A stretch of DNA of 7,383 nt from an uncultured Oscillospiraceae bacterium. Its GTDB lineage: Bacteria; Bacillota; Clostridia; Oscillospirales; Oscillospiraceae. A model generated the notes under the pieces. The model had not been told where the DNA came from and searched no databases. It saw only the letters and a list, made by a program, of their open reading frames with translations. The translations under genes and the position numbers were made by a program. The DNA lies in contig CAAERF010000151.1 of assembly GCA_900758315.1 (NCBI GenBank), positions 1 to 7,383 of the forward strand. Reading direction: 5' to 3'. How positions within the stretch are numbered: the first letter of the stretch is position 1; every line of letters begins with the position of its first letter. Shown piece after piece: positions 1-7,281 of the stretch.

Positions 1-95
<95 letters not shown>

Positions 96-103
96 TTAAT
101 TTT

Positions 104-247
104 AAAAGTATTAATGCCAAAGTGCAGGAACATACCGAATTTGCGGTCAATTTGTGCTTGTTGTCCAAAAGTGGGAACTAACGCAGGTTGCTGCATAATC
201 GGGTATTCTTTGAATGGATACGGTGGTATTTTCTTTTTAAATGCCAT
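104..247 (-). pseudogene. Truncated GH29-like alpha-L-fucosidase, N-terminal remnant (48 codons)
   Basis: GH29 enzymes remove alpha-linked L-fucose from glycans with a retaining mechanism. The ATG at 247-245 is preceded by GAGGA at 261-257 with a 9-base gap, a convincing ribosome binding site. The peptide begins MAFKKKIPPYPF and reaches IDRKFGMFLHFGINTF at residues 33-48; (K/R)FGMF(I/L)H(F/W)G is the hallmark N-terminal strand of the GH29 barrel. After Phe48 (codon 106-104) the similarity ends. The frame continues as [12 protein letters not shown], which is only galE and its ribosome binding site read out of frame, and it stays open to the window edge. A full GH29 protein usually has over 400 residues, including the Asp nucleophile, so this remnant cannot be active. 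It follows GH88 by 78 bases, fitting a former operon member. Hand-counted GC is about 39%. The family call rests on one motif plus N-terminal layout. Confidence 0.62.
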
Positions 248-325
248 AATAATTCATCCTCAATTAAATGCTTTGACATTTATCGCTCGTGTAAGCACGA
301 TTTAATTACAATTCAGCTGATTTTG

Positions 326-1561
326 TTACCACGCAAGAATGGGTTCATTCAGCAGTCGGGCATACAGCTCCATAGCAAAATAGTCGCCAAAACTGGCGAA
401 GGTCGCATTTCCATTCTGCTGACGCAGCACACCCGGGCATTCCGGATCCAGCTCCAGATACTGCTGTGCCAAGGTACGGGCAACGGTTTGCACATACTGG
501 CGCATACTCTCATTCTCTTCTTTACTTAAAAACTCAAGCATTCCGCAAGCCATAATTGCCGCAGCCGAGCTGTCCACATTCAATGTGCGGTTTGCCGGGT
601 CGGTAATATCCCAGTACTCCCATGTTTCCTGGCTTCCAAAGTGACGGGCAGGCTTATCTTCCGGTAAGCGAAAATCCCATACCGGCACACCATCAGGTGC
701 ACACAGTTCCAGATATTTTCCGGTCAGCTTCAGCACCGCCTGGCGGTAACGTTCCAGACCGGTAAATCTCCATGCCAACGCAAATCCGTATACAGCCCAA
801 GCCGTTCCCCTGGCCCAATGCGAACCTACCGAATAGCCACAATCATTAAATTCCTCTACCGGCTCTCCGGTAATTTCATCAAAACGATAAGCGTGGCAAA
901 CACTACCGTCCTCACGGATAAAGTTTTTCAACGTAGTATCCGCATGTGCAATAGCAACATTCGTAAAAAACTTGTCCTTGGTAGCCTCGCCCGCCCAGAA
1001 CAGAAGCGGCAGATTCATCATGCAGTCCACAATGGCAAGCCCCTGACTGTTCGTGAAAAAATTATTTTGTTTCAGCGACTCTTCAATGTAATCCGGTAGA
1101 CTGTCGTCCATGCGCCCCCAGGCGCGAATATATCTTCCATTGGGCACAAACCGATGTGCCAGCACCTCGGCTGCCCGCACCGACAGTTCCTTCATCGTGT
1201 CACTGCCGGTCAGACGATACGCCAGCGTACTGTACAGCGTATACATAAATCCCAGATCATGCATCGTATCCGCCGGAGTATCAAAGACTTTTGCCCGATA
1301 TTTCTCATACAGGCTTTCCACCCAGCGCACCAGCGAAAGGTCACCGGTGTGCTGAGCAGCCATCAGCGCCATTCCGGTAAAAAAGCTGGGTGTCCAGCAA
1401 AAAATGTGTTCCACCGGGCGCAGCGTGTTGCGATCCACATCAAAATATCTGCCATCCATACGACCGGGAAACTCTCTCAGATCCGTACCAATACGCTGGG
1501 CATTCAAAGCCGCTTTCCGACAGATTGCCTCATATATCTGCCGGTATTCCTGATTTTCCAT
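326..1561 (-). CDS. GH88 unsaturated glucuronyl hydrolase
   Basis: This enzyme hydrolyses the 4,5-unsaturated uronic acid from the non-reducing end of oligosaccharides made by polysaccharide lyases. The released sugar opens to a 4-deoxy-5-keto uronate. The 411-residue length is slightly longer than the ~380-400 usual for the family, and no signal peptide is visible, so it is cytoplasmic. Family motifs in order: MHDLGF at 100-105 with Asp102, and LAIVDCMMNLPLLFWA with Asp179. By analogy with the Bacillus sp. GL1 enzyme (Asp88, Asp149) these are the two catalytic-site aspartates. HWARGTAW follows at 248-255, VWDFRLP at 294-300, DSSAAAI at 330-336 and GDYFAMELYARLL near the C-terminus. The start has GGAG at 1571-1568 and lies 15 bases after the oxidoreductase stop, so the two genes are probably translationally coupled. 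With the upstream lyase it forms the standard lyase/GH88 pair. GH105 is related, but the DCMMNLPLLFWA and DSSAAAI context favours GH88. The exact disaccharide (glycosaminoglycan or other) cannot be read from sequence. Confidence 0.94.
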   Translation of the reverse strand: MENQEYRQIYEAICRKAALNAQRIGTDLREFPGRMDGRYFDVDRNTLRPVEHIFCWTPSFFTGMALMAAQHTGDLSLVRWVESLYEKYRAKVFDTPADTMHDLGFMYTLYSTLAYRLTGSDTMKELSVRAAEVLAHRFVPNGRYIRAWGRMDDSLPDYIEESLKQNNFFTNSQGLAIVDCMMNLPLLFWAGEATKDKFFTNVAIAHADTTLKNFIREDGSVCHAYRFDEITGEPVEEFNDCGYSVGSHWARGTAWAVYGFALAWRFTGLERYRQAVLKLTGKYLELCAPDGVPVWDFRLPEDKPARHFGSQETWEYWDITDPANRTLNVDSSAAAIMACGMLEFLSKEENESMRQYVQTVARTLAQQYLELDPECPGVLRQQNGNATFASFGDYFAMELYARLLNEPILAW

Positions 1562-1576
1562 CCTTGGCTCCTTTTT

Positions 1577-2836
1577 TCACACAAACGCATCCATCATGAC
1601 AGTGTGACCATTCACGCGGGAATCTTCAGCCGCCAAAGCAATCAAATGACTTTCAACCGAGCTGGCAACCTGCGTTCTGCCCGTATAGGCTCCATCCGTC
1701 TTCATCTGGCGCACCACATCACGCATAAAGCCCTTATCACCGCCGGAATGTCCCTCCGGGTCGGCATTCAGGCGAATCTTGGTGGTCGTACCGGTGGCAA
1801 AATGGGTCAGCTCAATCTCATCCCTTTCCACATCGCCAACAATCTGACCATGAGTTCCCATAAGCTTGATGGTCCGTCCGCCATCCCATGTGAAAGCGCA
1901 CATGGTAAAGGACGCTGTTACGCCGTTTTCAAATTCAAGGTTTACTACCTGATGATCCACCACATCGTTGTCGCAGTGATATACGCAACGACCATAGGGA
2001 CCTCTGCGCAATGCCTCCCGCACCGACTCATCCGTATTCTCAAGGCTCACTACCTTGCGAATCACCGGCACATGAACCCCCTTGCTTTGCAGATAAATCC
2101 GTTCCGCATTGTACGGGCAGGTATCGGAAGCCGGGCAGCCGTCCAAGCAGTATTCCGGCGCCCCCTCCGGTGCATTCTCGGCTTTAAAATGACCCAGACT
2201 CCCGAAAGAGGAAACCTTGGTGCAATGGCTGCCCACCATCCAGAGAATGATGTCCATATCATGGCAGCTTTTCGCCAGAATCATCGGGCTTGTTTCATCT
2301 TCCCTGCGCCAATTACCGCGCACAAAGCTGTGCGCCTGATGCCAGTAGGCCACATTCTCGATCTGCTGCACACTCTGCAGCTGACCAATCTCTCCGGCAT
2401 CCAACAGCTCTTTAACCTTGCTGAAGAAAGGAGTATAGCGCAGCACATGACACACTGTGACCAGTTTTCCCTTTTCTTCCGCGAGTGCTTTCAACGCTCG
2501 AAGCTCGTCTGCATGGCGGCTCATGGGTTTTTCCATCACCACATGGTATCCCGCCTGCAGAGCCGCCATTGCAGGGGCAATGTGCTGGTTGTCCTGTGTG
2601 CACACAAAGGCACAATCGGCCATTTTAGGGCGTGCCAGCAGTTCGTGCCAGTCTTCCACCGCATTTTCCGGGCAGATGCCATGATCCCGGCAGAATTCCT
2701 TCCGACGAGCTTCATCCGGCTCAGCCACCGCCACAAAAACGATATCATTGGGGTTGCGCCGTGCAAAAGCGCCGTATACCTGAGCTCCTCGCTGGCCGGC
2801 ACCGATCAAAATTGCTTTTACCTTATTGGTTTCCAT
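1577..2836 (-). CDS. Gfo/Idh/MocA-family NAD(P)-dependent oxidoreductase with a cysteine-rich insert
   Basis: Members oxidise or reduce hydroxyls of sugars, inositols or sugar acids with NAD(P); some use NAD catalytically in glycoside cleavage. The Rossmann loop GAGQRG is at residues 12-17, the EKP signature at 102-104, and the SCHDMDI segment (His192, Asp193, Asp195), matching the family's catalytic HxxD-type region, at 190-196. At 419 residues it is longer than the roughly 330-390 typical of the family. Much of the extra length falls at about 210-290 and carries Cys230, Cys234, Cys240, Cys284 and Cys288. No signal peptide is seen, so it is cytoplasmic. The start ATG has AGAGG upstream at 2851-2847 with a 10-base gap. 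It lies 51 bases after the lyase gene and 15 bases before GH88. Its position inside a lyase/GH88 operon suggests action on a uronate or oligosaccharide intermediate, but substrate and direction are unknown. The usual unsaturated-uronate route uses KduI/KduD, so its job is not obvious. Confidence 0.9.
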   Translation of the reverse strand: METNKVKAILIGAGQRGAQVYGAFARRNPNDIVFVAVAEPDEARRKEFCRDHGICPENAVEDWHELLARPKMADCAFVCTQDNQHIAPAMAALQAGYHVVMEKPMSRHADELRALKALAEEKGKLVTVCHVLRYTPFFSKVKELLDAGEIGQLQSVQQIENVAYWHQAHSFVRGNWRREDETSPMILAKSCHDMDIILWMVGSHCTKVSSFGSLGHFKAENAPEGAPEYCLDGCPASDTCPYNAERIYLQSKGVHVPVIRKVVSLENTDESVREALRRGPYGRCVYHCDNDVVDHQVVNLEFENGVTASFTMCAFTWDGGRTIKLMGTHGQIVGDVERDEIELTHFATGTTTKIRLNADPEGHSGGDKGFMRDVVRQMKTDGAYTGRTQVASSVESHLIALAAEDSRVNGHTVMMDAFV

Positions 2837-2887
2837 TGTTGTTTTTCCTCTCTTTGTCTTATTTCTGAGTGCTATACCTTACTCTAT

Positions 2888-5275
2888 TCATTTGTCAAGA
2901 TAGAAAATCTCTTCTGCACCGGAAAATTCCCATGCGGTTTCCTGTTCACATATATGGATTTGATTCTGTCGCTCCATCCAGACCGCTGTAACAAGCTTTG
3001 CCCCCCTGGCTTCTTGATAGGGCGCCCGCAGCTGCCATACCGGACGGTGTTCTCCATCCATCATCGGCTCTGCCGCAGCCCCCTGCCACTTCCAGTTAAG
3101 CGGTTTTACATACAGTTTTACATCCCCCACTTGGGCATAGGCGCAATCTGCTTCGACCTTCCACTGGCCATAACAATTCAAGCGGAATTCCACACTGTCT
3201 GCATTGCCAAGCAGAAACTCATCCTCCAGCGCCAGAAGTTCCGCAAAGGGAGAGATTACCGTTCGACGCACCTTTTGATATACACCATCGCTCCATGCAA
3301 GGGTATCATCGGTGCAGAATTCCACATGTGTTCCGTCCCCCTGAGCTTTCAGCACTCTTCCACCCTTTTCATAGCGCCCCTGTACAGATAAAATTCCATC
3401 TGCACGCACAGGATACAGTAAGTTGTGCGCCCCTGCCTGGCGCAGATAAAACAGTTCCGACTCAAAATAATTGGCTGAACCGCAATCCGGACAAAGGCAG
3501 ATTCCCTCGGCTTCCAGAATTAGGCTTCCCTTATCTTCATGGAAATGTGCCGAATAAGTCGGTCCGCTGCACAAATGAATGTGCGTTGTGAGGTCCCGTC
3601 CTTTGCGCACCGTACCCAACTGACCGGTTACCGGATAGATTCGGCATACTTCCTGTTCTTCCAGCTGCTCTCCATCCGGAATCGGAGCCGAAATCAGTGC
3701 GAAGCTGTCTTCGTCCACACTCCCCAGCCTGAGCAATCTCTCATACAGATTTTTCCATGCGGAATGTCCGGTAAACAGATAAAAACTATTTGCCAATGCA
3801 CAGGATATCCGTGTGAGAGGATGGGCATCATTAATCGGCAAATACACCGTTTCATCCTTTTCCATGGAGAGCATGGACAACTCAAACTGGCTGGTCTTAC
3901 TCAGAAGATCCCGATAGCAGTCAAAGGGCTTCTGATGGTACCTGGCCATTGCGTACAACGCGCACAGAGTTTCGTTAAAAGTGAACATCCAATATCCGGG
4001 ACCCTCCAGAGTTCCTCCATCTTCTTGGATGTAATTTTCAATAATCGAGTGCAGATCTTCCTCTGCCTGCAGAAGATCCCGCCGGTAGCGAGGATGACGG
4101 GGAAGCATAGCCAAATCTGCGAAAATGCGCCCATAGCTGAACACGATTCCCTGGTTCATATATCGGATATACTCCACGCGCCGGAAATCAGACTCGATTC
4201 GCGGAAGACCTTTCATGGCCAGCGCATCCCTGACAATCTGTTTGGCAAACGGAGTCATCAGATCACCGCACCAGTCCAGCACCAGAGAAATCACCTTGCA
4301 ATACATGTTCTCGGTAAAACTACGATGATGCCAGGTGGCTCCGGGCAGCACTCCCATGGCCGACTCACACCAATATTCACAATGGCACACCGAAAGAGCG
4401 TGGCGTACTGCCATGCGCATCATTTCCAGATCGTTTTCCACCAGACCCACAAAGGCCAGATTCTCGATCACCGTTTCCAATCCGCAGGCATTTTTGGTTG
4501 TACTGGGCGCCCATGCCCGATCTCTTGTACGATTCCATCGCTGGTCAAAATGAGGTACAAAGCGTCCGATATAGTGTTCGGGGCAAATCGCCATATCACG
4601 CTGTGCCTGCTCTTTTTTCTTTGCATAAGCGTCTGCAAACAGCGGATGTCTCAGCTTTTCTCGCAGTGCTTCCAGTTCTTCCGCCCCCAGCAGAATCCCA
4701 ATGGTGGGTTTGGGGCAGGCGGGAATATCCTGTACAAAGCAGCCCGGCCATTCCGGAGAATAATACTCTCTTTGTTTCAGCATTCGCTGCAGTCTTTCAC
4801 TGTGTGCAAGCCCCAGCCAGCAGATATTTCCCTCGATTCCTCCACGAGACGAAACGATCTGGATGGACAAACCGGTCATCCAACAGCCTTGTATCGTCCC
4901 GGTGTATTCCTCACTGACACCGCTTCCCTGAACTTCTTTTATCAGTATCTGCTCTTTACCATCCACCACCGCTTTTACGGTCAATCGAAAATCTTTGGGC
5001 AGACTTCCAAAAAAGATGAATTTATCATAATCGGAAATATCCAGCCGGCAGCTGCGATGCATCTCCAGCGCAGGCAACGAGCCTGCTGCTTTATCCAGCT
5101 GGATTGTGGCAAATGCCCATCCCTGGCGGATGCTGCCAATAGCCCCATTCAACACCTGCACCTGATATTCATCCAATACACGATAGCGTGGGTCCGGGTT
5201 GTCCGGCTCAGATGTCCCTCCGTCGAAAAACGGTTCTATGATTGCTTCCGCTTCATTGATCGCAACAATTCTCAT
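2888..5275 (-). CDS. Heparinase II/III-family polysaccharide lyase, cytoplasmic (PL15/GAG-lyase-like)
   Basis: Likely cleaves uronic-acid-containing oligosaccharides by beta-elimination, producing the unsaturated ends that GH88 removes. The 795 residues appear to form three parts: an N-terminal beta-rich domain (about 1-185), an alpha/alpha-toroid (about 190-530) and a C-terminal beta-sandwich (about 545-795). Family signatures are EGPGYW at 424-429, HFHEDKGSL at 577-585 (the HxHxDxGS motif) and GAHNLL at 615-620. By analogy with Pedobacter heparinase II, His579, Asp597 and His617 are candidate zinc ligands. His316/His317, Tyr372 and Tyr428 are candidate catalytic residues, but I cannot assign them without alignment. 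No signal peptide or lipobox is present, so it should act on imported oligosaccharides, as exo-lyases of PL15 type do. The start has GAGGAG at 5289-5284, 8 bases from ATG. It lies directly behind the terminator after the binding-protein gene, and no separate promoter is visible, so expression likely depends on read-through. PL family and substrate (glycosaminoglycan, alginate-like or other) are uncertain. Confidence 0.86.
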   Translation of the reverse strand: MRIVAINEAEAIIEPFFDGGTSEPDNPDPRYRVLDEYQVQVLNGAIGSIRQGWAFATIQLDKAAGSLPALEMHRSCRLDISDYDKFIFFGSLPKDFRLTVKAVVDGKEQILIKEVQGSGVSEEYTGTIQGCWMTGLSIQIVSSRGGIEGNICWLGLAHSERLQRMLKQREYYSPEWPGCFVQDIPACPKPTIGILLGAEELEALREKLRHPLFADAYAKKKEQAQRDMAICPEHYIGRFVPHFDQRWNRTRDRAWAPSTTKNACGLETVIENLAFVGLVENDLEMMRMAVRHALSVCHCEYWCESAMGVLPGATWHHRSFTENMYCKVISLVLDWCGDLMTPFAKQIVRDALAMKGLPRIESDFRRVEYIRYMNQGIVFSYGRIFADLAMLPRHPRYRRDLLQAEEDLHSIIENYIQEDGGTLEGPGYWMFTFNETLCALYAMARYHQKPFDCYRDLLSKTSQFELSMLSMEKDETVYLPINDAHPLTRISCALANSFYLFTGHSAWKNLYERLLRLGSVDEDSFALISAPIPDGEQLEEQEVCRIYPVTGQLGTVRKGRDLTTHIHLCSGPTYSAHFHEDKGSLILEAEGICLCPDCGSANYFESELFYLRQAGAHNLLYPVRADGILSVQGRYEKGGRVLKAQGDGTHVEFCTDDTLAWSDGVYQKVRRTVISPFAELLALEDEFLLGNADSVEFRLNCYGQWKVEADCAYAQVGDVKLYVKPLNWKWQGAAAEPMMDGEHRPVWQLRAPYQEARGAKLVTAVWMERQNQIHICEQETAWEFSGAEEIFYLDK

Positions 5276-5304
5276 ATCGCAATCTCCTCGTCCCTGTATT
5301 CTTC

Positions 5305-5344
5305 AAAAAAGGGCAGGCGCAAGTTTCCCGGCGCCTGCCCTTTT
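5305..5344 (-). terminator. Intrinsic terminator/attenuator between binding-protein and lyase genes
   Basis: A perfect 10-bp inverted repeat, GGGCAGGCGC (5311-5320) against GCGCCTGCCC (5331-5340), encloses a 10-base loop. On the minus strand it is followed by six T residues (5310-5305), and A/T pairs at 5341-5344 extend the stem. This is a textbook rho-independent terminator 37 bases after the binding-protein stop codon. Only about 15 bases separate the T run from the lyase ribosome binding site, with no room for a promoter. It therefore probably acts as a partial terminator, giving more binding-protein mRNA than enzyme mRNA and perhaps protecting the upstream 3' end. The A-run at 5305-5310 precedes the hairpin and TTTTCTC follows it on the plus strand, so weak plus-strand termination is also possible. 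Confidence 0.9.
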
Positions 5345-5380
5345 CTCTGACCTCTCGGCCTCGGTTGCTTTTATTTATTT

Positions 5381-6880
5381 TTAAGCTTTGGAAGCCAGGA
5401 ATTCATCCACCTGGTTCTGGATTTCGGCGGTGACCTTCTCCAGGCCGGCCTTGTTCATCTTGTCCAGCATTTCAGGAACCGCAACACTTTGATCCTGCAG
5501 ACCATAGTACAGGATATCCTTGTACTCGGTCCAGATAGCTTCACAGTTAGCCATTTCGGTCTCGATGTTGCTGCGATCAGGCACAAAGCCAAACAGAGGA
5601 TCCAGGGTGGCTTCCTCGTTGCCCTTCATGGTCTCTTCCCAAACGCCTTCCACATCGGCCTCGGTCAGCAGTGCATTGAACTGGTTGCCAATCATCCAAG
5701 CAGGTGCGCTCCAGCAGTCTTCCAGCTTCTTCACACGACCATTGACCAGTTCGTAGTCCTGACCTTCCAGACCGTAGAACAGCATATTGGAAATTTCCTT
5801 GTCACCAAAAATGTAATCGTACAGCTGAATGGCTTCCTCAGGATGCTCGGAGTTCACGTTTACTGCGGTCAGCGTGCTCTGAACAGCCATGGTATTGATG
5901 TACGGATCACCCATGGGAACGGTAACCCACTCGTTACCATAGGTATTTTTCAGCGCCGCATCAATACCGGGTTTCACGCGCTGATAACGGGACAGGATCT
6001 GACCCTGCGACAGCAGTGTTTTCTCGTCCTTGATAGTGGCTGCATCAGCAGGAGCATAGTTTTTGTCCTTCCACTCCTTGGCAGAAGCCAGATTTTCCTG
6101 AATTCGATCGAAATACAGCGTGTTGGAGACCTTATTGGTTTCGGGATCGTAGGTCAGGAAGGGCATATTCATGATGGTGCTCAGTGGCACATCCTGCAGC
6201 ATCAGGTCATGGTTGATTACACCGCCGCCACGGGTAGCGTACTTATCCGGATAAGCAGCTGCCAGATCTGCAATGGTTTTGTTCAGGCTCTCCCAGCTGT
6301 TCACAGTGGTCACATCAATACCCTGCTCATCCACCGCAGACTTCAGGAACATCATGCCGGCCTGGTCGTACATAGCCTGGTAGTTCATCAGAGCATAAAT
6401 GTTGCCATTGACCTTTACACCATTCCACAGATTTTCAGGAATAGTCGCCATCAGATTCGGAGCGTTCTTGCTCAACATCTCTTCGCTGAGTTCCAGATAA
6501 GCACCTTTACCAGCTGCATTCACATAGTTGTTTGCCCAGTGGCTGGTGAAGCACAGATCCCATTCGTCACCGCCGGCCATCGCCATCTGCATCTTGGTGT
6601 CGTAGTCACCGGGGGAGATGAAACGCAAATCCAGCGTCATGTTCTTCTCTTTCAGCAGCTTCTCGTTCACAGCGGCCATGACCGAATCAAAGTTCTTCGG
6701 CTCTTCGTTGCGAATCATCCAGATAATTTCAGTAGGTTCACCGCTCTGTGTGTTAGTCTCAGTTGTCTGCCCGCCGGAAACGGATTCCGCACTGCTCGTA
6801 CCGGTTTGACCGCAGCCGGCAAAAAGACTAACGCCCATGACTGCTGCCATTGCTAAGGGAAAAAGTTTCTTGTTTTTCAT
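5381..6880 (-). CDS. ABC-transporter sugar-binding lipoprotein (LplA-like, DUF3502 C-terminus)
   Basis: This is an extracellular, membrane-anchored solute receptor that would deliver oligosaccharides to an ABC permease. Residues 1-22 form a lipoprotein signal peptide: KNKK, then a hydrophobic stretch, then the lipobox LFAG-Cys23. A Ser/Thr/Gly-rich linker (about 24-50) leads into a family-1-type binding fold starting EIIWMIRNEEPKNFD, with MQMAMAGGDEWDLCF at about 97-111 as the usual conserved turn. The C-terminal part, from about 365, contains PLFGFVPDRS and a helical tail ending EKVTAEIQNQVDEFLASKA, matching the DUF3502-type end of LplA-like proteins. The 499-residue length is normal for the group. 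The start is supported by AGGAGG at 6891-6886, five bases before ATG. It heads the visible gene series, and a strong terminator follows. LplA-like proteins commonly pair with LplB/YtcP-type permeases, but none is in this window. Ligand is inferred only from neighbours: a uronate-containing oligosaccharide. Confidence 0.94.
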   Translation of the reverse strand: MKNKKLFPLAMAAVMGVSLFAGCGQTGTSSAESVSGGQTTETNTQSGEPTEIIWMIRNEEPKNFDSVMAAVNEKLLKEKNMTLDLRFISPGDYDTKMQMAMAGGDEWDLCFTSHWANNYVNAAGKGAYLELSEEMLSKNAPNLMATIPENLWNGVKVNGNIYALMNYQAMYDQAGMMFLKSAVDEQGIDVTTVNSWESLNKTIADLAAAYPDKYATRGGGVINHDLMLQDVPLSTIMNMPFLTYDPETNKVSNTLYFDRIQENLASAKEWKDKNYAPADAATIKDEKTLLSQGQILSRYQRVKPGIDAALKNTYGNEWVTVPMGDPYINTMAVQSTLTAVNVNSEHPEEAIQLYDYIFGDKEISNMLFYGLEGQDYELVNGRVKKLEDCWSAPAWMIGNQFNALLTEADVEGVWEETMKGNEEATLDPLFGFVPDRSNIETEMANCEAIWTEYKDILYYGLQDQSVAVPEMLDKMNKAGLEKVTAEIQNQVDEFLASKA

Positions 6881-6910
6881 GGTTGCCTCCTAATAATAAA
6901 TATAAATATT

Positions 6911-6934
6911 TGCAATGCTCCATATGGCACTGCA
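6911..6934 (-). promoter_or_regulatory. Imperfect palindrome/hairpin just upstream of the binding-protein RBS
   Basis: On the plus strand, TGCAATGC (6911-6918) and GCACTGCA (6927-6934) form 8-bp arms with one mismatch, which would be a G-U pair in minus-strand RNA. They surround an 8-base centre that contains the palindrome CATATG. It lies about 20 bases upstream of the AGGAGG site at 6891-6886. It could be a repressor operator or an RNA hairpin tuning stability or translation of the lipoprotein mRNA. The symmetry is visible; the function is inference. Confidence 0.4.
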
Positions 6935-7017
6935 TACAAGTACCCATTGTACCTCTCGTACAGTCCGCTACTGACTATTATTAAAGCGCCGTCAGATTGG
7001 GTCCGTTCGTTGCTAAT

Positions 7018-7045
7018 ATCATAGCCTTCACAAGCCTATTTGCAA
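7018..7045 (-). promoter_or_regulatory. Candidate proximal sigma-A promoter for the binding-protein operon
   Basis: On the minus strand TTGCAA (7045-7040) is followed after 16 bases by TATGAT (7023-7018). These match the TTGACA and TATAAT consensus at 4 and 5 of 6 positions. Transcription would begin near 7011, leaving a leader of about 130 bases before the lipoprotein start. Three GTTCAAAA repeats lie about 22-62 bases upstream of the -35 box, a usual place for an activator, which makes this the more attractive regulated promoter. The call is by eye only. Confidence 0.4.
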
Positions 7046-7066
7046 AGCCCCTACATCCTGCTATCG

Positions 7067-7107
7067 GTTCAAAAGGTTGGTTCAAAAAACAAAAGTGGAG
7101 TTCAAAA
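7067..7107. repeat. Three direct repeats of GTTCAAAA, candidate regulator-binding sites
   Basis: The octamer GTTCAAAA occurs at 7067-7074, 7080-7087 and 7100-7107 in the same orientation, with start-to-start spacings of 13 and 20 bases. The first two copies share an additional leading G. On the minus strand they read TTTTGAAC and sit upstream of the candidate proximal promoter, about 56-97 bases before its presumed start point. Direct repeats near 20-bp spacing are typical of AraC-type activators, which often control LplA-like transporter operons in Bacillota. No such regulator is confirmed in the window. Confidence 0.45.
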
Positions 7108-7252
7108 CGCACAGAGATAATCTTGCTCCATTTTTCGTTCACTATAAATTTATCGATATACCGCATTTTATATACAGTTTACCAATATACCGGAAGTTAG
7201 CTCAAATGTGCTCCTGTTCAATTCTTTATAAAATCTGCACTGTGGTGCTTCT

Positions 7253-7281
7253 ATTATACACCACCTTGGAGGTTTACACAA
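7253..7281 (-). promoter_or_regulatory. Candidate distal promoter with perfect TATAAT
   Basis: On the minus strand TTGTGT (7281-7276) precedes a perfect TATAAT (7258-7253) by 17 bases. The -10 box is ideal; the -35 box matches at only 3 of 6 positions and there is no extended -10 TG. The spacer holds a small dyad, ACCT-CCA-AGGT, which could be an operator. If used, transcription would start near 7246 and give an untranslated leader of about 365 bases before the lipoprotein gene. Confidence 0.45.

Noticed and set aside
287..300. Small hairpin TCGTG-TAAG-CACGA between GH88 and the GH29 remnant
   Set aside because: The stem is only 5 bp and no T run follows on the minus strand, so it is not a credible terminator.
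1154..5350. Very long plus-strand open frames (1154-3391 and 3539-5350), 745 and 603 codons
   Set aside because: They lie antisense to three strongly recognised genes, have no family resemblance, are rich in His/Cys/Phe/Arg as expected of antisense translation, and one spans several gene boundaries. Low use of Leu, Ser and Tyr codons that read as stops on the other strand explains their length.
5489..6856. Plus-strand open frame of 455 codons opposite the binding-protein gene
   Set aside because: It mirrors the lipoprotein gene almost exactly and its composition (many His, Ile, Val, Gln) is that of an antisense shadow, with no recognisable domain.
6981..7200. Small frames of 61 (minus, 6981-7166) and 67 (plus, 6997-7200) codons in the upstream region
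   Set aside because: Neither has a ribosome binding site; they overlap each other on opposite strands and cover the candidate promoter and repeats. A regulatory leader peptide cannot be excluded but is not supported.
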